DNA of 64,000 nucleotides from Prevotella sp. KH2C16 (GCF_900113305.1 NZ_FOOW01000011.1:1-64000); one strand, 5' to 3'; shown: positions 53,520 through 63,456, counted from the first letter of the stretch. The notes: generated from the sequence alone by a model not told the origin. A program made the numbers and translations.

Positions 53520-53906
53520 ATGGAACAAATCAATGCAATAGGTCGCCGCAAGAGCTCTGTGGCTCGTGTATACCTCACGGAGGGTACCGGTAAGATCACA
53601 ATCAATAAGAGGGACATCACCGTATACTTTCCGTCGGCCATCCTGCAGTATGTGGTTAAACAGCCACTGGAGCTGCTTGAGGTCGCTGAGAAGTATGACA
53701 TCAAGGCTAATCTTGACGGCGGCGGCTATACAGGCCAGAGCCAGGCACTCCGCCTCGCCATTGCCCGCGCACTCGTCAAGGTGAACGCAGAAGACAAGAA
53801 ACAGCTGAAGGATGCCGGCTTCCTCACACGCGACTCTCGTGCTGTTGAGCGTAAGAAGCCAGGTCAGCCCAAGGCTCGTCGCCGCTTCCAGTTCAGTAAG
53901 CGTTAA
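53520..53906 (+). CDS. rpsI: 30S ribosomal protein S9
   Basis: A 128-residue protein starting MEQINAIGRRKSSVARVYL and ending in the basic tail KARRRFQFSKR that reaches the P-site. The ATG at 53520 was chosen over an upstream in-frame start (53508) because it matches the family start. 12 bp after rplM. Confidence 0.97.
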   Translation: MEQINAIGRRKSSVARVYLTEGTGKITINKRDITVYFPSAILQYVVKQPLELLEVAEKYDIKANLDGGGYTGQSQALRLAIARALVKVNAEDKKQLKDAGFLTRDSRAVERKKPGQPKARRRFQFSKR

Positions 53907-54073
53907 TATCCTGTCGGGACGATGTGTGGCAATGCCTCCTTCGTCCGGCATGATAGACTGAACTACCGTTTAGTATCTAAATCCGTGCGACTCGCTTTCC
54001 GTGCGATTACCCATGGATTGGTTCTGAGCAAATAGAATTAAAAGGAAAGTAAACAATTAAAAAGAAAGAAGAA
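53907..54073 (+). other. Leader region between rpsI and rpsB
   Basis: 167 bp without a gene. It holds short inverted segments (for example CCGTGCGACTCGCTTTCCGTGCG near 53982) and a purine-rich run before rpsB. S2 synthesis is autoregulated in other bacteria, so a control element is possible; I cannot identify one. Confidence 0.3.
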
Positions 54074-54949
54074 ATGTCAAGAACAAATTTCGACCAATTA
54101 CTTCAGGCAGGTTGCCACTTTGGCCACCTCCGCCGCAAGTGGAACCCAGCTATGGCTCCTTATATCTTCATGGAGCGCAATGGCATTCACATCATCGACC
54201 TGAACAAGACGGTAGCTAAGATTGACGAGGCTGCCGAGGCTTTGAAGGGCATCGCTAAGTCAGGAAAGAAAATCCTGTTTGTCGCTACTAAAAAACAGGC
54301 CAAGGAAATCGTGGCTGACAAGGCCACTTCCGTTAATATGCCTTATGTAATCGAGCGTTGGCCGGGCGGTATGCTTACCAACTTCCCTACCATCCGCAAG
54401 GCTGTTAAGAAAATGACAAACATCGACAAGCTGATGAACGACGGTACATTTGCCAACCTCTCAAAGCGCGAACTGCTGCAGATTACCCGCCAGCGCGCCA
54501 AGTTGGAGAAGAACCTCGGTTCCATTGCCGACCTGACTCGTCTTCCTTCTGCACTCTTCGTAGTGGATGTCATGAAGGAGCACATTGCCGTGAAGGAGGC
54601 CGTTCGTCTGGGTATCCCCGTATTTGCGATGGTGGATACGAACTCAAACCCGAATGATATCGACTATGTCATCCCGGCTAACGACGACGCAAAGGACTCT
54701 ATTGAGGTAGTTCTGAGTGCTTGCTGCGCTGCCATTGCGGAGGGTCTTGAGGAGCGCAAGGCAGAGAAGGCCGACGAAAAGGCTGCCAATGAGCAGAGCG
54801 AAGAGGTTACCGACGCAAAGCCGAAGCGTACTCGCCGGGCCCGCAAGGAAACTCCCGTAGAGGAGGCTCCTAAGACCGAAGAGCCTGTAGAGGCAAAGGC
54901 TGAAGAGGAGGTACCCGCCGCAGAGGAGGAAACTCCTGCTGCTGAGTAA
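54074..54949 (+). CDS. rpsB: 30S ribosomal protein S2 with acidic C-terminal extension
   Basis: A 291-residue protein. S2 blocks are FDQLLQAGCHFGHLRRKWNP at the start, ATKKQAKEIV, and RWPGGMLTNF. Residues from about 230 are a repetitive Glu/Ala/Lys/Pro tail with a basic patch (PKRTRRARKE), about 55 residues beyond the usual S2 end. The tail is likely disordered. Confidence 0.96.
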   Translation: MSRTNFDQLLQAGCHFGHLRRKWNPAMAPYIFMERNGIHIIDLNKTVAKIDEAAEALKGIAKSGKKILFVATKKQAKEIVADKATSVNMPYVIERWPGGMLTNFPTIRKAVKKMTNIDKLMNDGTFANLSKRELLQITRQRAKLEKNLGSIADLTRLPSALFVVDVMKEHIAVKEAVRLGIPVFAMVDTNSNPNDIDYVIPANDDAKDSIEVVLSACCAAIAEGLEERKAEKADEKAANEQSEEVTDAKPKRTRRARKETPVEEAPKTEEPVEAKAEEEVPAAEEETPAAE

Positions 54950-54987
54950 TTTTATCAATATCATTTTAAACTTTAATTTTCAAGAAA

Positions 54988-55986
54988 ATGGCTGTTTCTA
55001 TAGAAGATATTAAGAAGCTTCGCGCTATGACCGGCGCAGGTCTTGCTGATGTAAAGAAGGCACTGACAGAGGCTGAAGGCGATTTCGACAAGGCTAAGGA
55101 CCTCCTCCGCGAGCGTGGCCTTGCCATCGCGGCAAAGCGTTCCGACCGCGAGACTTCGAATGGTTGTGTACTCGTTAAGAATGTTGACGGCTTCGCCGCA
55201 ACGCTTGCTTTGAAGTGCGAGACCGACTTCGTGGCTAACGGAAAGGACTTCATCCAGCTTACAAGCGATATCCTGGATGCTGCCATCGCTGCCAAGGCTC
55301 ATACTCTCGAGGAGGTGAAAGAGCTGGTTCTGGCTGATGGGCAGAAGGCTCAGGATGCCGTTACGCATCGCTCCGGCATCACCGGAGAGAAGATGGAGCT
55401 TGACGGATACCATGTCCTCGAGGGCGCCAACATCGAGACTTACGACCACATGGGCAAGCATACGCTTTGCACTATGGTTCAGCTCAACAAGGATCTTCCC
55501 GAGGCAGGGCACAAGATTGCCATGCAGGTGGCCGCTATGAAGCCGGTTGCCCTTGACGAGGCTTCCGTTCCGCAGTCTGTTAAGGACGAGGAATTGAAGG
55601 TCGCCATCGAGAAGACAAAGGAAGAACAGGTGGAGAAGGCGGTGTTCAATGCCATCAAGAAAGCTGGCATCAACGCTAATCTCGTTGACTCTGACGACCA
55701 CATCGAGAGCAATATCGCCAAGGGTTGGCTGACCCGTGAGGATGCCGACAAGGCGCGTGAAATCCGTGCGACGGTGGCTGCCGAGAAAGCTGCCAACCTT
55801 CCCGAGCAGATGATTCAGAACATCGCAAAGGGTCGTATGGCTAAGTTCTTCAAGGATAACTGCCTCGTTGACCAGGAATTCCAATTCGGCGATGGCGACA
55901 AGGCAAGTGTCAACGAGTGGCTCAAGCGTCAGGACAAGGATGCTGCCATCGTGGCTTACACACGCTTCACGCTCGTCTCCGAGTAA
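54988..55986 (+). CDS. tsf: Elongation factor Ts
   Basis: A 332-residue nucleotide-exchange factor for EF-Tu. The N-terminal UBA-type domain with IKKLRAMTGAGLADVKKAL is followed by the core domain with TDFVAN (KCETDFVANGKDF). 38 bp after rpsB, with a strong terminator after it. Confidence 0.96.
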   Translation: MAVSIEDIKKLRAMTGAGLADVKKALTEAEGDFDKAKDLLRERGLAIAAKRSDRETSNGCVLVKNVDGFAATLALKCETDFVANGKDFIQLTSDILDAAIAAKAHTLEEVKELVLADGQKAQDAVTHRSGITGEKMELDGYHVLEGANIETYDHMGKHTLCTMVQLNKDLPEAGHKIAMQVAAMKPVALDEASVPQSVKDEELKVAIEKTKEEQVEKAVFNAIKKAGINANLVDSDDHIESNIAKGWLTREDADKAREIRATVAAEKAANLPEQMIQNIAKGRMAKFFKDNCLVDQEFQFGDGDKASVNEWLKRQDKDAAIVAYTRFTLVSE

Positions 55987-56054
55987 TTGAGTACTGACAG
56001 AACTTTACCCTGACGGCCTCGTTTCATCGAGGTGTCAGGTGTAGATTATAGTGG

Positions 56055-56096
56055 GAGGGGCTATCGGAATCATTCCGATAGCCCCTCTTCCTTTTT
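56055..56096 (+). terminator. Terminator after tsf
   Basis: A 16-bp perfect stem (GAGGGGCTATCGGAAT, 56055-56070, complement 56072-56087), 1-base nominal loop opening to a small loop, then TTCCTTTTT. Confidence 0.9.
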
Positions 56097-56284
56097 GTAA
56101 TTTACCGGTTGGTTAGCCCTGATTTGTTGTCCTCGGAGGGCGCCTGTTTACCTTTTTATTATTATGGTAGCAGGGAACCCCGGAACGGGTTGCGGCCGCT
56201 TGCGCTCTTGTGGTTGCTTTTAAATCAGCGGGTTATCAGTTTCAAGCGGCTTCAGAAATCGCCGTTTTGGGAAACTTTATTTGT

Positions 56285-56315
56285 AAATAAATCGGATATA
56301 TTTCCCGATTTATTT
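56285..56315. promoter_or_regulatory. Inverted repeat upstream of nrdD
   Basis: AAATAAATCGG (56285-56295) and CCGATTTATTT (56305-56315) form an 11-bp perfect inverted repeat, AT-rich, about 85 bp upstream of the nrdD -7 box. A regulator site or the end of an upstream transcript is possible. The rest of 56100-56490 has no gene I can support. Confidence 0.4.
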
Positions 56316-56398
56316 TGCAAATAACTGAAAATCATTTGATTGACATTAATTAACATATAAAAAGTTAGCCAAAAGTATCAACTTAAATAATAATTTGC

Positions 56399-56406
56399 TA
56401 TCTTTG
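56399..56406 (+). promoter_or_regulatory. -7 element of nrdDG
   Basis: TATCTTTG, about 86 bp before the nrdD ATG. The -33 position lacks a clear TTTG. Confidence 0.5.
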
Positions 56407-56492
56407 CACCGGTATTGGAGATTCCCTCTGATAACGAACGGAAAATGAGGAAATAGTCAATCTACATAACTGAAAACAAGGTAAATTTAGAA

Positions 56493-58724
56493 ATGATACA
56501 GACTGTAGTAAAGCGCGATGGGCGCATTGTAGGGTTTAATGAGCAGAAGATTCAGGCGGCTGTCCGTAAGGCTATGCTCCATACAGAGAAAGGAGAAGAC
56601 GAGGTGCTGTTGGAACGCATCACTGACCACATAGCCTTTCATGGCAAGTCGCAGATGAGTGTCGAGGACATTCAGGACGCTGTTGAGGTGGAACTCATGA
56701 AGAGTTCGCGCAAGGATGTGGCGCAGAAGTACATTCAATACCGCAACCAGCGCTCCATTGCCCGTAAGGCCAAGACCCGCGATGTGTTCCTTGACATCGT
56801 GAACATCAAGAACAACGACATCACCCGCGAGAACGCCAACATGAACGCCGACACGCCCGCGGGCATGATGATGAAGTTCTCTTCGGAGACCACGAAGCCT
56901 TTCGTGGACGACTATCTCTTGTCGGAAGAGGTGCGCGAGGCGGTGGATGGTAACTACATCCATATCCACGACAAGGACTATTATCCCACGAAGTCGCTCA
57001 CATGTGTGCAGCATCCTCTGGACAACATCCTTCAGCACGGCTTTACGGCGGGTCATGGGAGCAGTCGACCGGCAAAGCGTATCGAGACGGCAGCCGTCCT
57101 GGCTTGCATCTCCCTTGAGACTTGTCAGAACGAAATGCATGGCGGACAGGCCATTCCGGCCTTTGATTTCTATCTTGCACCTTATGTCCGCCTCAGCTAT
57201 ATCGAAGAAGTGAAGAAGCTGGAGCAGCTTTCGGGCATGAAGCTCGGGCATCTTTACGAGGCGGAAATCAATGATTACGAGGAGAAACCGTGCGAAGGAC
57301 TCGAGGGAGAAGCCCGTCTGAAGCAGCACGCCATCAACATGACCGTTCACCGCGTGCATCAGGCGATGGAGGCGTTCATCCACAACATGAACACCATTCA
57401 TTCCCGTGGCGGTAACCAGGTGGTGTTCTCGAGCATCAACTATGGTACGGATACCTCGGCCGAAGGACGCTGCATCATGCGCGAGATCCTGCGCTCCACC
57501 TACAAGGGAGTGGGCAACGGCGAGACAGCTATCTTCCCCATACAGATATGGAAGAAGAAACGAGGCGTCAACTATCTACCCTCCGACCGCAACTACGATC
57601 TCTACCAGATGGCCTGCAAGGTAACGGCCCGCCGCTTCTTCCCCAACTTCCTGAACCTTGACGCCAGCTTCAATCACAATGAAAAGTGGCGTGCCGACGA
57701 CCCGGAGAGATACAAATGGGAGGTGGCGACCATGGGATGTCGCACCCGGGTGTTTGAGAATCGCTTCGGACAGAAGACCAGCATCGCCCGCGGCAACCTG
57801 AGTTTTACGACCATTAATATAGTAAAGCTGGCCATCGAGTGCATGAACATCAAAGACGAAGACGAGCGCATCAACACCTTCTTTGCCAAGCTCGACCGTA
57901 TGCTTGAGATTACCGCAAAGCAACTCGACGAGCGTTTCCAGTTTCAGAAGACGGCCTTTGCCAAGCAGTTCCCCCTGCTCATGCAGTATCTCTGGGTTGA
58001 TTGCGACAAGCTGAAGCCCGAAGACACCATAGAGTCAGTCATCAACCAGGGCACGCTCGGCATCGGTTTCATCGGTCTGGCGGAATGTCTGAAGGCCCTC
58101 GTGGGCAAGCATCACGGTGAAAGCGAGCAGGCCCAGAAGCTCGGATTACGCATCGTTACCTATATGCGCGACCGTGTGAATGAGTTCTCGGAACGCTACC
58201 AGCACAACTACTCCGTGCTTGCGACGCCGGCTGAAGGCCTTAGCGGCAAGTTCACGAAGAAGGATCGCAAGGAGTTCGGGGTGATTCCCGGGGTTACCGA
58301 CCGCGACTATTACACCAATTCCAACCATGTACCTGTCTACTACAAGTGCTCCGCGCTCCACAAGGCACAGGTGGAGGCTCCTTACCACAACCTCACCCGT
58401 GGCGGACATATCTTCTATGTAGAGATAGACGGAGACGCCACTCACAACCCAGATGTCATCATGAATGTGGTGGATATGATGGATAAGTACGACATGGGAT
58501 ACGGCAGTGTCAACCACAACCGTACTCGCTGCATGAACTGCGGCTATGAGACGGCTCGCGACATCGAGGTCTGTCCGGAGTGCGGCGGCCATTACATCGA
58601 CCGTCTCCAGCGCATCACGGGCTACCTCGTGGGCACCACCGACCGCTGGAACAGCGGCAAGCTGGCTGAACTGAAAGACCGTGTTACTCATATCCAGGGG
58701 CTGGGAGAATCCTCTGAAGCCTGA
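56493..58724 (+). CDS. nrdD: Anaerobic ribonucleoside-triphosphate reductase
   Basis: A 743-residue class III reductase that makes dNTPs without oxygen. The N-terminal ATP-cone (VVKRDGRIVGFNEQKIQAAV) is followed by the glycyl-radical enzyme barrel. Near the C-terminus the zinc-binding cysteines CMNCGYETARDIEVCPECGG precede the glycyl-radical motif in RITGYLVGTTDRWN. Overlaps nrdG by 1 bp. Confidence 0.96.
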   Translation: MIQTVVKRDGRIVGFNEQKIQAAVRKAMLHTEKGEDEVLLERITDHIAFHGKSQMSVEDIQDAVEVELMKSSRKDVAQKYIQYRNQRSIARKAKTRDVFLDIVNIKNNDITRENANMNADTPAGMMMKFSSETTKPFVDDYLLSEEVREAVDGNYIHIHDKDYYPTKSLTCVQHPLDNILQHGFTAGHGSSRPAKRIETAAVLACISLETCQNEMHGGQAIPAFDFYLAPYVRLSYIEEVKKLEQLSGMKLGHLYEAEINDYEEKPCEGLEGEARLKQHAINMTVHRVHQAMEAFIHNMNTIHSRGGNQVVFSSINYGTDTSAEGRCIMREILRSTYKGVGNGETAIFPIQIWKKKRGVNYLPSDRNYDLYQMACKVTARRFFPNFLNLDASFNHNEKWRADDPERYKWEVATMGCRTRVFENRFGQKTSIARGNLSFTTINIVKLAIECMNIKDEDERINTFFAKLDRMLEITAKQLDERFQFQKTAFAKQFPLLMQYLWVDCDKLKPEDTIESVINQGTLGIGFIGLAECLKALVGKHHGESEQAQKLGLRIVTYMRDRVNEFSERYQHNYSVLATPAEGLSGKFTKKDRKEFGVIPGVTDRDYYTNSNHVPVYYKCSALHKAQVEAPYHNLTRGGHIFYVEIDGDATHNPDVIMNVVDMMDKYDMGYGSVNHNRTRCMNCGYETARDIEVCPECGGHYIDRLQRITGYLVGTTDRWNSGKLAELKDRVTHIQGLGESSEA

Positions 58725-59224
58725 TGATTTCGGTATTGGACATCATACACGACACGATGGTGGACGGTCCTGGATTCAGGACCTCCATCTATTGTGCAGG
58801 TTGTCCGAATGCCTGTCCAGGTTGTCATAACCCCCAGTCGTGGGACATCCGGCAGGGGCACGAGATGTCGACGGCGCAGATGATGGCTGAGATTGAGAGC
58901 GACCCGTTTGCCAATGTAACTTTCTCGGGCGGAGACCCGATGTTTCAACCCGAGGGCTTTACCGAGCTGGCGCAGGCCATCAAGGCGCGGACGACGAAGA
59001 ACATCTGGTGTTTTTCGGGCTTCACCTATGAGGCCTTGGTGAAAAATCCGCTGCAGAGAGGGCTCCTCCAGTTTATTGATGTCCTCGTCGACGGCCCTTT
59101 CGTGAAGTCGCTGCGGGATGAAGACCTGCTCTTCAGGGGCAGTAGCAACCAGCGTCTCATCGATGTTCCGAAGTCGCTGAAGGCGGGACAGCCCGTGCTC
59201 TATGAATACAATCTGGGACTGTGA
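58724..59224 (+). CDS. nrdG: Anaerobic ribonucleotide reductase activating protein
   Basis: A 166-residue radical SAM enzyme that installs the glycyl radical on NrdD. The iron-sulfur cysteines are in YCAGCPNACPGCHNPQSWD (CxxxCxxC) and the SAM-binding stretch FSGGDPMFQPEG follows. The plus strand after it (59225-59371) has a GTCCTGTTGCC/GGCGACAGGAC hairpin without a T-run. Confidence 0.94.
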   Translation: MISVLDIIHDTMVDGPGFRTSIYCAGCPNACPGCHNPQSWDIRQGHEMSTAQMMAEIESDPFANVTFSGGDPMFQPEGFTELAQAIKARTTKNIWCFSGFTYEALVKNPLQRGLLQFIDVLVDGPFVKSLRDEDLLFRGSSNQRLIDVPKSLKAGQPVLYEYNLGL

Positions 59225-59371
59225 GCATGTCCTGTTGCCCATTGCAGCCCTATTGGAGGCGGCGACAGGACGGGAGTTGGGTCGGCCGGAACGGATTTTA
59301 GTTTTTGTTAACGCTCGCTTTTCGTCTTTTTCCTATTTCCTCCGTCTGTTAGTATAGACAACAAAGGATGG

Positions 59372-59875
59372 ATGTTTGAGGAAGTAAGAGACGGAAAAAC
59401 AATCGACAAAGTGATAGAGGCAAGCCTTGATGAGCTTGTCAGGTTTGCCTATTACCGCGTCAGCAACAGGGCTGATGCCGAAGACATTGTTCATGAGGCG
59501 ATACTCCGTTTGTTAGAGAGGGTCGCCCACAATCCCACGCCTGACAAGATTCGAGGCTATCTTTTCAGAATCGTCTACAATCTGTGTCAGGACCATTTCC
59601 GCCATAAGAATGCCCCTTCCGTTTCCTTTGAGGCGGTAGATATGCCAGATCTCTCTGATGATATGCTTGACAATGAAGAGGTGGATCGTGTGAACGGCCT
59701 CCTCGACGGCCTGCCTTCAAGAGAGAGGGAGGTCGTCCGCATGAATGTCGTAGACAATCTCTCGTTTGTCGAGATCAGTCAGATACTTTCGATTCCGCAG
59801 TCTACGGCCAAGTCTCGTTTCACCTCGGGAATGGAGAAACTTCGCAAACAATATTTCACCCAAAAGCCATTATAG
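59372..59875 (+). CDS. ECF-type RNA polymerase sigma factor
   Basis: A 167-residue sigma-70 family protein: region 2 with RVSNRADAEDIVHEAILRLL and GYLFRIVYNLCQDHFR, region 4 with LPSREREVVRMNVVDNLSFVEIS and the HTH. No region 3, so ECF class. It is followed at 2 bp by a membrane protein that looks like its anti-sigma factor. Confidence 0.88.
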   Translation: MFEEVRDGKTIDKVIEASLDELVRFAYYRVSNRADAEDIVHEAILRLLERVAHNPTPDKIRGYLFRIVYNLCQDHFRHKNAPSVSFEAVDMPDLSDDMLDNEEVDRVNGLLDGLPSREREVVRMNVVDNLSFVEISQILSIPQSTAKSRFTSGMEKLRKQYFTQKPL

Positions 59876-59877
59876 TC

Positions 59878-61035
59878 ATGAAGGAGTATGAGGAAATAAG
59901 AGAATTGTTGACTCCCCGCCGCGACATCAAGGCCTCGGCGGAATTACGGAAGCGTGTCCACGGAATGATGGAGTCAAGGCGACGCTCATCTGTCAGGATG
60001 AGATGGATCTGGGGCGGTGCCGGTCTGACTGCCGCCGTTGTAGCCCTCCTGTTGCTGCTGCCCGTTACGGGCATGTCTGCCAAGGAGTTTCTTCATGAGG
60101 CTATCAAGGCTATACGGGAGGTGGAGAACATTCGGATGACGGCTGAAATCCGCACGCGTGCAATGGAGAATTTCTCTTATATTGATGTCGGGGATAATTT
60201 CGTAACCCACAGAATAAGCATATCCAATGCAGATTCCATTGTGCGGTGGCGTGTGGACAAGGGCGGAAGAATTGCCGTAGGCAACGATTCGGATGTCTAT
60301 ATGTGGGTCGTGCCGTTGAAGATAGGATGGCATTCGGGTTCCGCAGATCGCTATAAGATGCTCGGATATCTGTCCGCACTCCTCAGTCCCGGGCGTATCC
60401 TGGAGACGGAACTACAGTCTTGCCTCCATGACTCGAGGGCAGAATATGCGGTGAGGAAGAGCGGAAAGGAGATATATCTTACCGTTCGTGCGGAGCCGCA
60501 AGGGGATTTTGAGAATCCGTATAGGTTGAACTCCACCATCGAGGAGTCCAGGAATATCCGCCGGTATGTGATAGACGCCGCCACGAAGCGCCTCAAGAGA
60601 GCCTCGGTAAGCATCGTGAAGGAAGGTAAGGAAATCGAGGTCTTGAAGATTACGGATATTCATTACGGCGCATCCGGGCAGTTTGTCGGCAACCTTCCGG
60701 CGGATGTTCATTTCGTTGAAGTTATGGATAGGGAAGTTTCGGGACTGACTGGGATGAATGCCATGGAGGCAGCCTCTGTCATATTGAGTGCCTTCAAGGG
60801 CTGGAACCATCGGATTCTTGACCGTGTGATAGCCCCTGCCATATCCCAGGCAGCCTATCGGCAACACTTCATGGGGGCGGAGCTTGTCTCCGTAGGGCAG
60901 CCGTTTCATTCCGGCAAGGAGGCCGTAACCTATGTGCCTTATACGCTGCGGCTTCGGGATGGATTGCTCGTACACCACAATCTGGCCTTGCGAAAAAATG
61001 ACGCCGATGGCTGGGTAGTGGACGGAGGACTGTAA
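59878..61035 (+). CDS. Anti-sigma-factor-like membrane protein
   Basis: A 385-residue protein with a charged cytoplasmic N-terminus (residues 1-43), one membrane helix (WIWGGAGLTAAVVALLLLLP, about 43-62) and a long periplasmic part of about 320 residues with beta-rich, LolA-like sequence (KTSTEVRT-like AEIRTRAMENFSYIDVGDNF). Translational coupling to the sigma gene suggests it holds the sigma factor and senses something outside. No zinc-type anti-sigma motif (HxxxCxxC) is seen, so the assignment rests on context and topology. Confidence 0.6.
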   Translation: MKEYEEIRELLTPRRDIKASAELRKRVHGMMESRRRSSVRMRWIWGGAGLTAAVVALLLLLPVTGMSAKEFLHEAIKAIREVENIRMTAEIRTRAMENFSYIDVGDNFVTHRISISNADSIVRWRVDKGGRIAVGNDSDVYMWVVPLKIGWHSGSADRYKMLGYLSALLSPGRILETELQSCLHDSRAEYAVRKSGKEIYLTVRAEPQGDFENPYRLNSTIEESRNIRRYVIDAATKRLKRASVSIVKEGKEIEVLKITDIHYGASGQFVGNLPADVHFVEVMDREVSGLTGMNAMEAASVILSAFKGWNHRILDRVIAPAISQAAYRQHFMGAELVSVGQPFHSGKEAVTYVPYTLRLRDGLLVHHNLALRKNDADGWVVDGGL

Positions 61036-61093
61036 ACAGACAATCCTTGCCTTGTTCCCTCTTGGTAGACTCAGACTAATAAAACCAATAACT

Positions 61094-63415
61094 ATGTCAA
61101 TAAGAACCATTGCGATGGGGTTGCTGCTGTGCAGCCCTGTCTGCTCCCTTCTTGCCCAAAACGGCCTGATAAAGGGCTCTGTGAAAGATGAGGCCGGTGC
61201 TCCAGTAAACTTTGCCAATGTTATCTTGCTGGCTGAGAAAGACTCGTCGCTGATCAGAGGCATGGTAACAGGCACCGACGGCACCTTTAGGCTTGTCCTG
61301 GAACCGTCTGACCCCCCGGCTTTCCTCCGGGTCTCGGCCATGGGCTTTGAAGACAGGTATATCGCCCGTCCCTTAGGGGACATAGGCACGATTATACTGA
61401 CGGCTGCTACTTTCCAGCTGGATGAGGTCTCCGTCATGGGTTTGCAGCCCTTGACACGGCTGACGGACGACGGAATACGGGTTGTCGTCTCCGGCACTTA
61501 TCTCGCCAAAACGGGCACCGCTTTTGAGCTGTTGGGCAAGATGCCGTTTGTCTCCTGCTCCGGTTCCCGTATCGAAGTGTTAGGTAAAGGCGCCCCTGCC
61601 GTATACATCAACGGCCGCCAGGTGCGCGACCAGTCGGAGCTTACCCGGCTCTCCTCCTCGGAGATAAAGGCCGTGGAGGTGGTAACAACTCCCGGCGCAC
61701 GCTACGCCTCGACCGTTAACGCCGTGATTCGGATTACTACGAAGGCTTCCTTTGGCGAGGGATTCTCCCTCAGCGACCAGACGACGCTGGGGCTCAAGCA
61801 CTATGGCTATCTGTTCGAACAGGTCAATCTTAACTACAGGAGGCGAGGGCTTGATCTCTTCGGCATGCTGAACTATGAGCGTTATCGTGAACGCCCGCGG
61901 GTAGACAACGCCACCTCCTACTACCTGACCTCGGGCGTTATAGAGCAAAGCACCACGGGCGGGGAAACCGTCAGATACCCTGTGTATGAGGGGAAGCTGG
62001 GTCTCAATTACAAGACGGGTCATCATGACCTGGGTTTCTATTATGATTTCTCGCTCAGGCCGTCGGAGTCTACGGGCTCTTCTGTGGCCTCACGGTATGT
62101 AAATGGTGCTTTCCGTGAGCTCCTCAATAATCGCGATGCCGTTAGCCGGCACAACCGTCAGCATCTGCTGAGTGCCTATTATTCAGGTGTTTTCGGCAAG
62201 TGGCGGTTGTCTGCCAACTTCGACGCGATGTGGCAGAGAAACAACAGGAGAGCAGGCGAGAAGGATTTGTCATCGGTTCATCCGCCGCGTAGTTTCTCGA
62301 CGGTGAACGATGTCGCCAACCGTCTTCTGGCCGGGAACGCCATCATGTCCTTCCCCGTGTGGCAGGGCGACATGAGGCTGGGGGCGGAAGTGAGCTCCAT
62401 CTGGAGAAACGACCGGTATTCCGGGGATGCGGACTATATCTTGGGCAACGACAACCACATCGATGAGACCACCACGGCATTGTTCATGGAAGTCGGGCAG
62501 AAGTGGGGAAGCGTGGCCGTGAGTGGCGGATTGCGGTGGGAATACACCGATTCCCGGTTCTATAAGTTCGCTGAGCTGCAGCCTGATCAAAGTCGCAGGT
62601 ATCACAATGTGGCTCCGTCTGTCTCTGTCTCGTTCCCCGTCGGGGCAGTACAGGCTAAGTTTTCATACACCCGCAAGACCTCCCGTCCGGCTTTCGAGCA
62701 ACTCAGTTCTGCCGTCAAGTACATCGACCGCTACACCTACGAGTCGGGAAACCCCAACCTGCGGCCGATCTATCGCGATTATCTCTCGCTCTCCTCCTCG
62801 TGGAAAGACCTGGTCGTAGAGCTATCCTACTCATCTACCAAGGACTATTTCATGTGGCAGACCGTCCCATACCCCGGCAGTTCGGAGGCCACGCTGCTGA
62901 CCCGGGAGAACATGCCGAGGTTCAGCTCATATGGCATTATGCTCAATTACTCTCCCACTTTCCTGGGTTTCTGGCATCCCGTATGGCTGTTTGCCATCAC
63001 GGCGCAGGACTTCAAGCTCACTCATTGGGGAGAGACGCTGCGGCTGAAGAGCCCCATTGGCGTCTTCCGTTTCAACAATGCGTTTCGGTTGCCATGGGAC
63101 ATGTGGCTGAACGCTGACCTCTCCGCCCGCACCTCCGGCAATGGCGACAACGCCAGGCTCAAGTCTTGCTGGGCTTGCAATGTGGCTCTTTATAAGTCGT
63201 TTGCCGACGATGCATGGAGCATAAAATTGCAGTTGAACGACTTGTTCGCTACCTGGCGGCAGGAGTTCACGATCTATGATGCCTTGTCGCGCACCTCCGT
63301 CAATAAGATATCTGATACTCGGGACCTGACGCTCACCGTCAGATACAACTTCAATCTGGCCCGTTCCAGATATGGGGGGCGTGGAGTCGGCAATGTGGAG
63401 AAGAGCCGTTTCTGA
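61094..63415 (+). CDS. Outer membrane receptor-like beta-barrel with CarboxypepD_reg domain
   Basis: A 773-residue protein. Signal peptide MSIRTIAMGLLLCSPVCSLL, then a carboxypeptidase-regulatory-like domain (GLIKGSVKDEAGAPVNFANV, about residues 22-105), a plug-like segment (ISVTVSGTYLAKTG, VYINGRQVRDQSEL, VVTTPGARYAS), and a large barrel with many aromatic girdle residues. It resembles the PF14905 outer-membrane barrels more than SusC. The ATG at 61094 was chosen; the longer frame starts at TTG. Third gene after the ECF/anti-sigma pair, so a surface-signalling target is plausible. Confidence 0.75.
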   Translation: MSIRTIAMGLLLCSPVCSLLAQNGLIKGSVKDEAGAPVNFANVILLAEKDSSLIRGMVTGTDGTFRLVLEPSDPPAFLRVSAMGFEDRYIARPLGDIGTIILTAATFQLDEVSVMGLQPLTRLTDDGIRVVVSGTYLAKTGTAFELLGKMPFVSCSGSRIEVLGKGAPAVYINGRQVRDQSELTRLSSSEIKAVEVVTTPGARYASTVNAVIRITTKASFGEGFSLSDQTTLGLKHYGYLFEQVNLNYRRRGLDLFGMLNYERYRERPRVDNATSYYLTSGVIEQSTTGGETVRYPVYEGKLGLNYKTGHHDLGFYYDFSLRPSESTGSSVASRYVNGAFRELLNNRDAVSRHNRQHLLSAYYSGVFGKWRLSANFDAMWQRNNRRAGEKDLSSVHPPRSFSTVNDVANRLLAGNAIMSFPVWQGDMRLGAEVSSIWRNDRYSGDADYILGNDNHIDETTTALFMEVGQKWGSVAVSGGLRWEYTDSRFYKFAELQPDQSRRYHNVAPSVSVSFPVGAVQAKFSYTRKTSRPAFEQLSSAVKYIDRYTYESGNPNLRPIYRDYLSLSSSWKDLVVELSYSSTKDYFMWQTVPYPGSSEATLLTRENMPRFSSYGIMLNYSPTFLGFWHPVWLFAITAQDFKLTHWGETLRLKSPIGVFRFNNAFRLPWDMWLNADLSARTSGNGDNARLKSCWACNVALYKSFADDAWSIKLQLNDLFATWRQEFTIYDALSRTSVNKISDTRDLTLTVRYNFNLARSRYGGRGVGNVEKSRF

Positions 63416-63456
63416 GTAGACTGCTCACGGCGGGCACGGCCTTGCGCGTGTCATCT

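Noticed and set aside
56109..56324. 71-codon ORF between tsf and nrdD
   Set aside because: It passes through the inverted repeat at 56285-56315 and has no recognisable start context or homology that I know.
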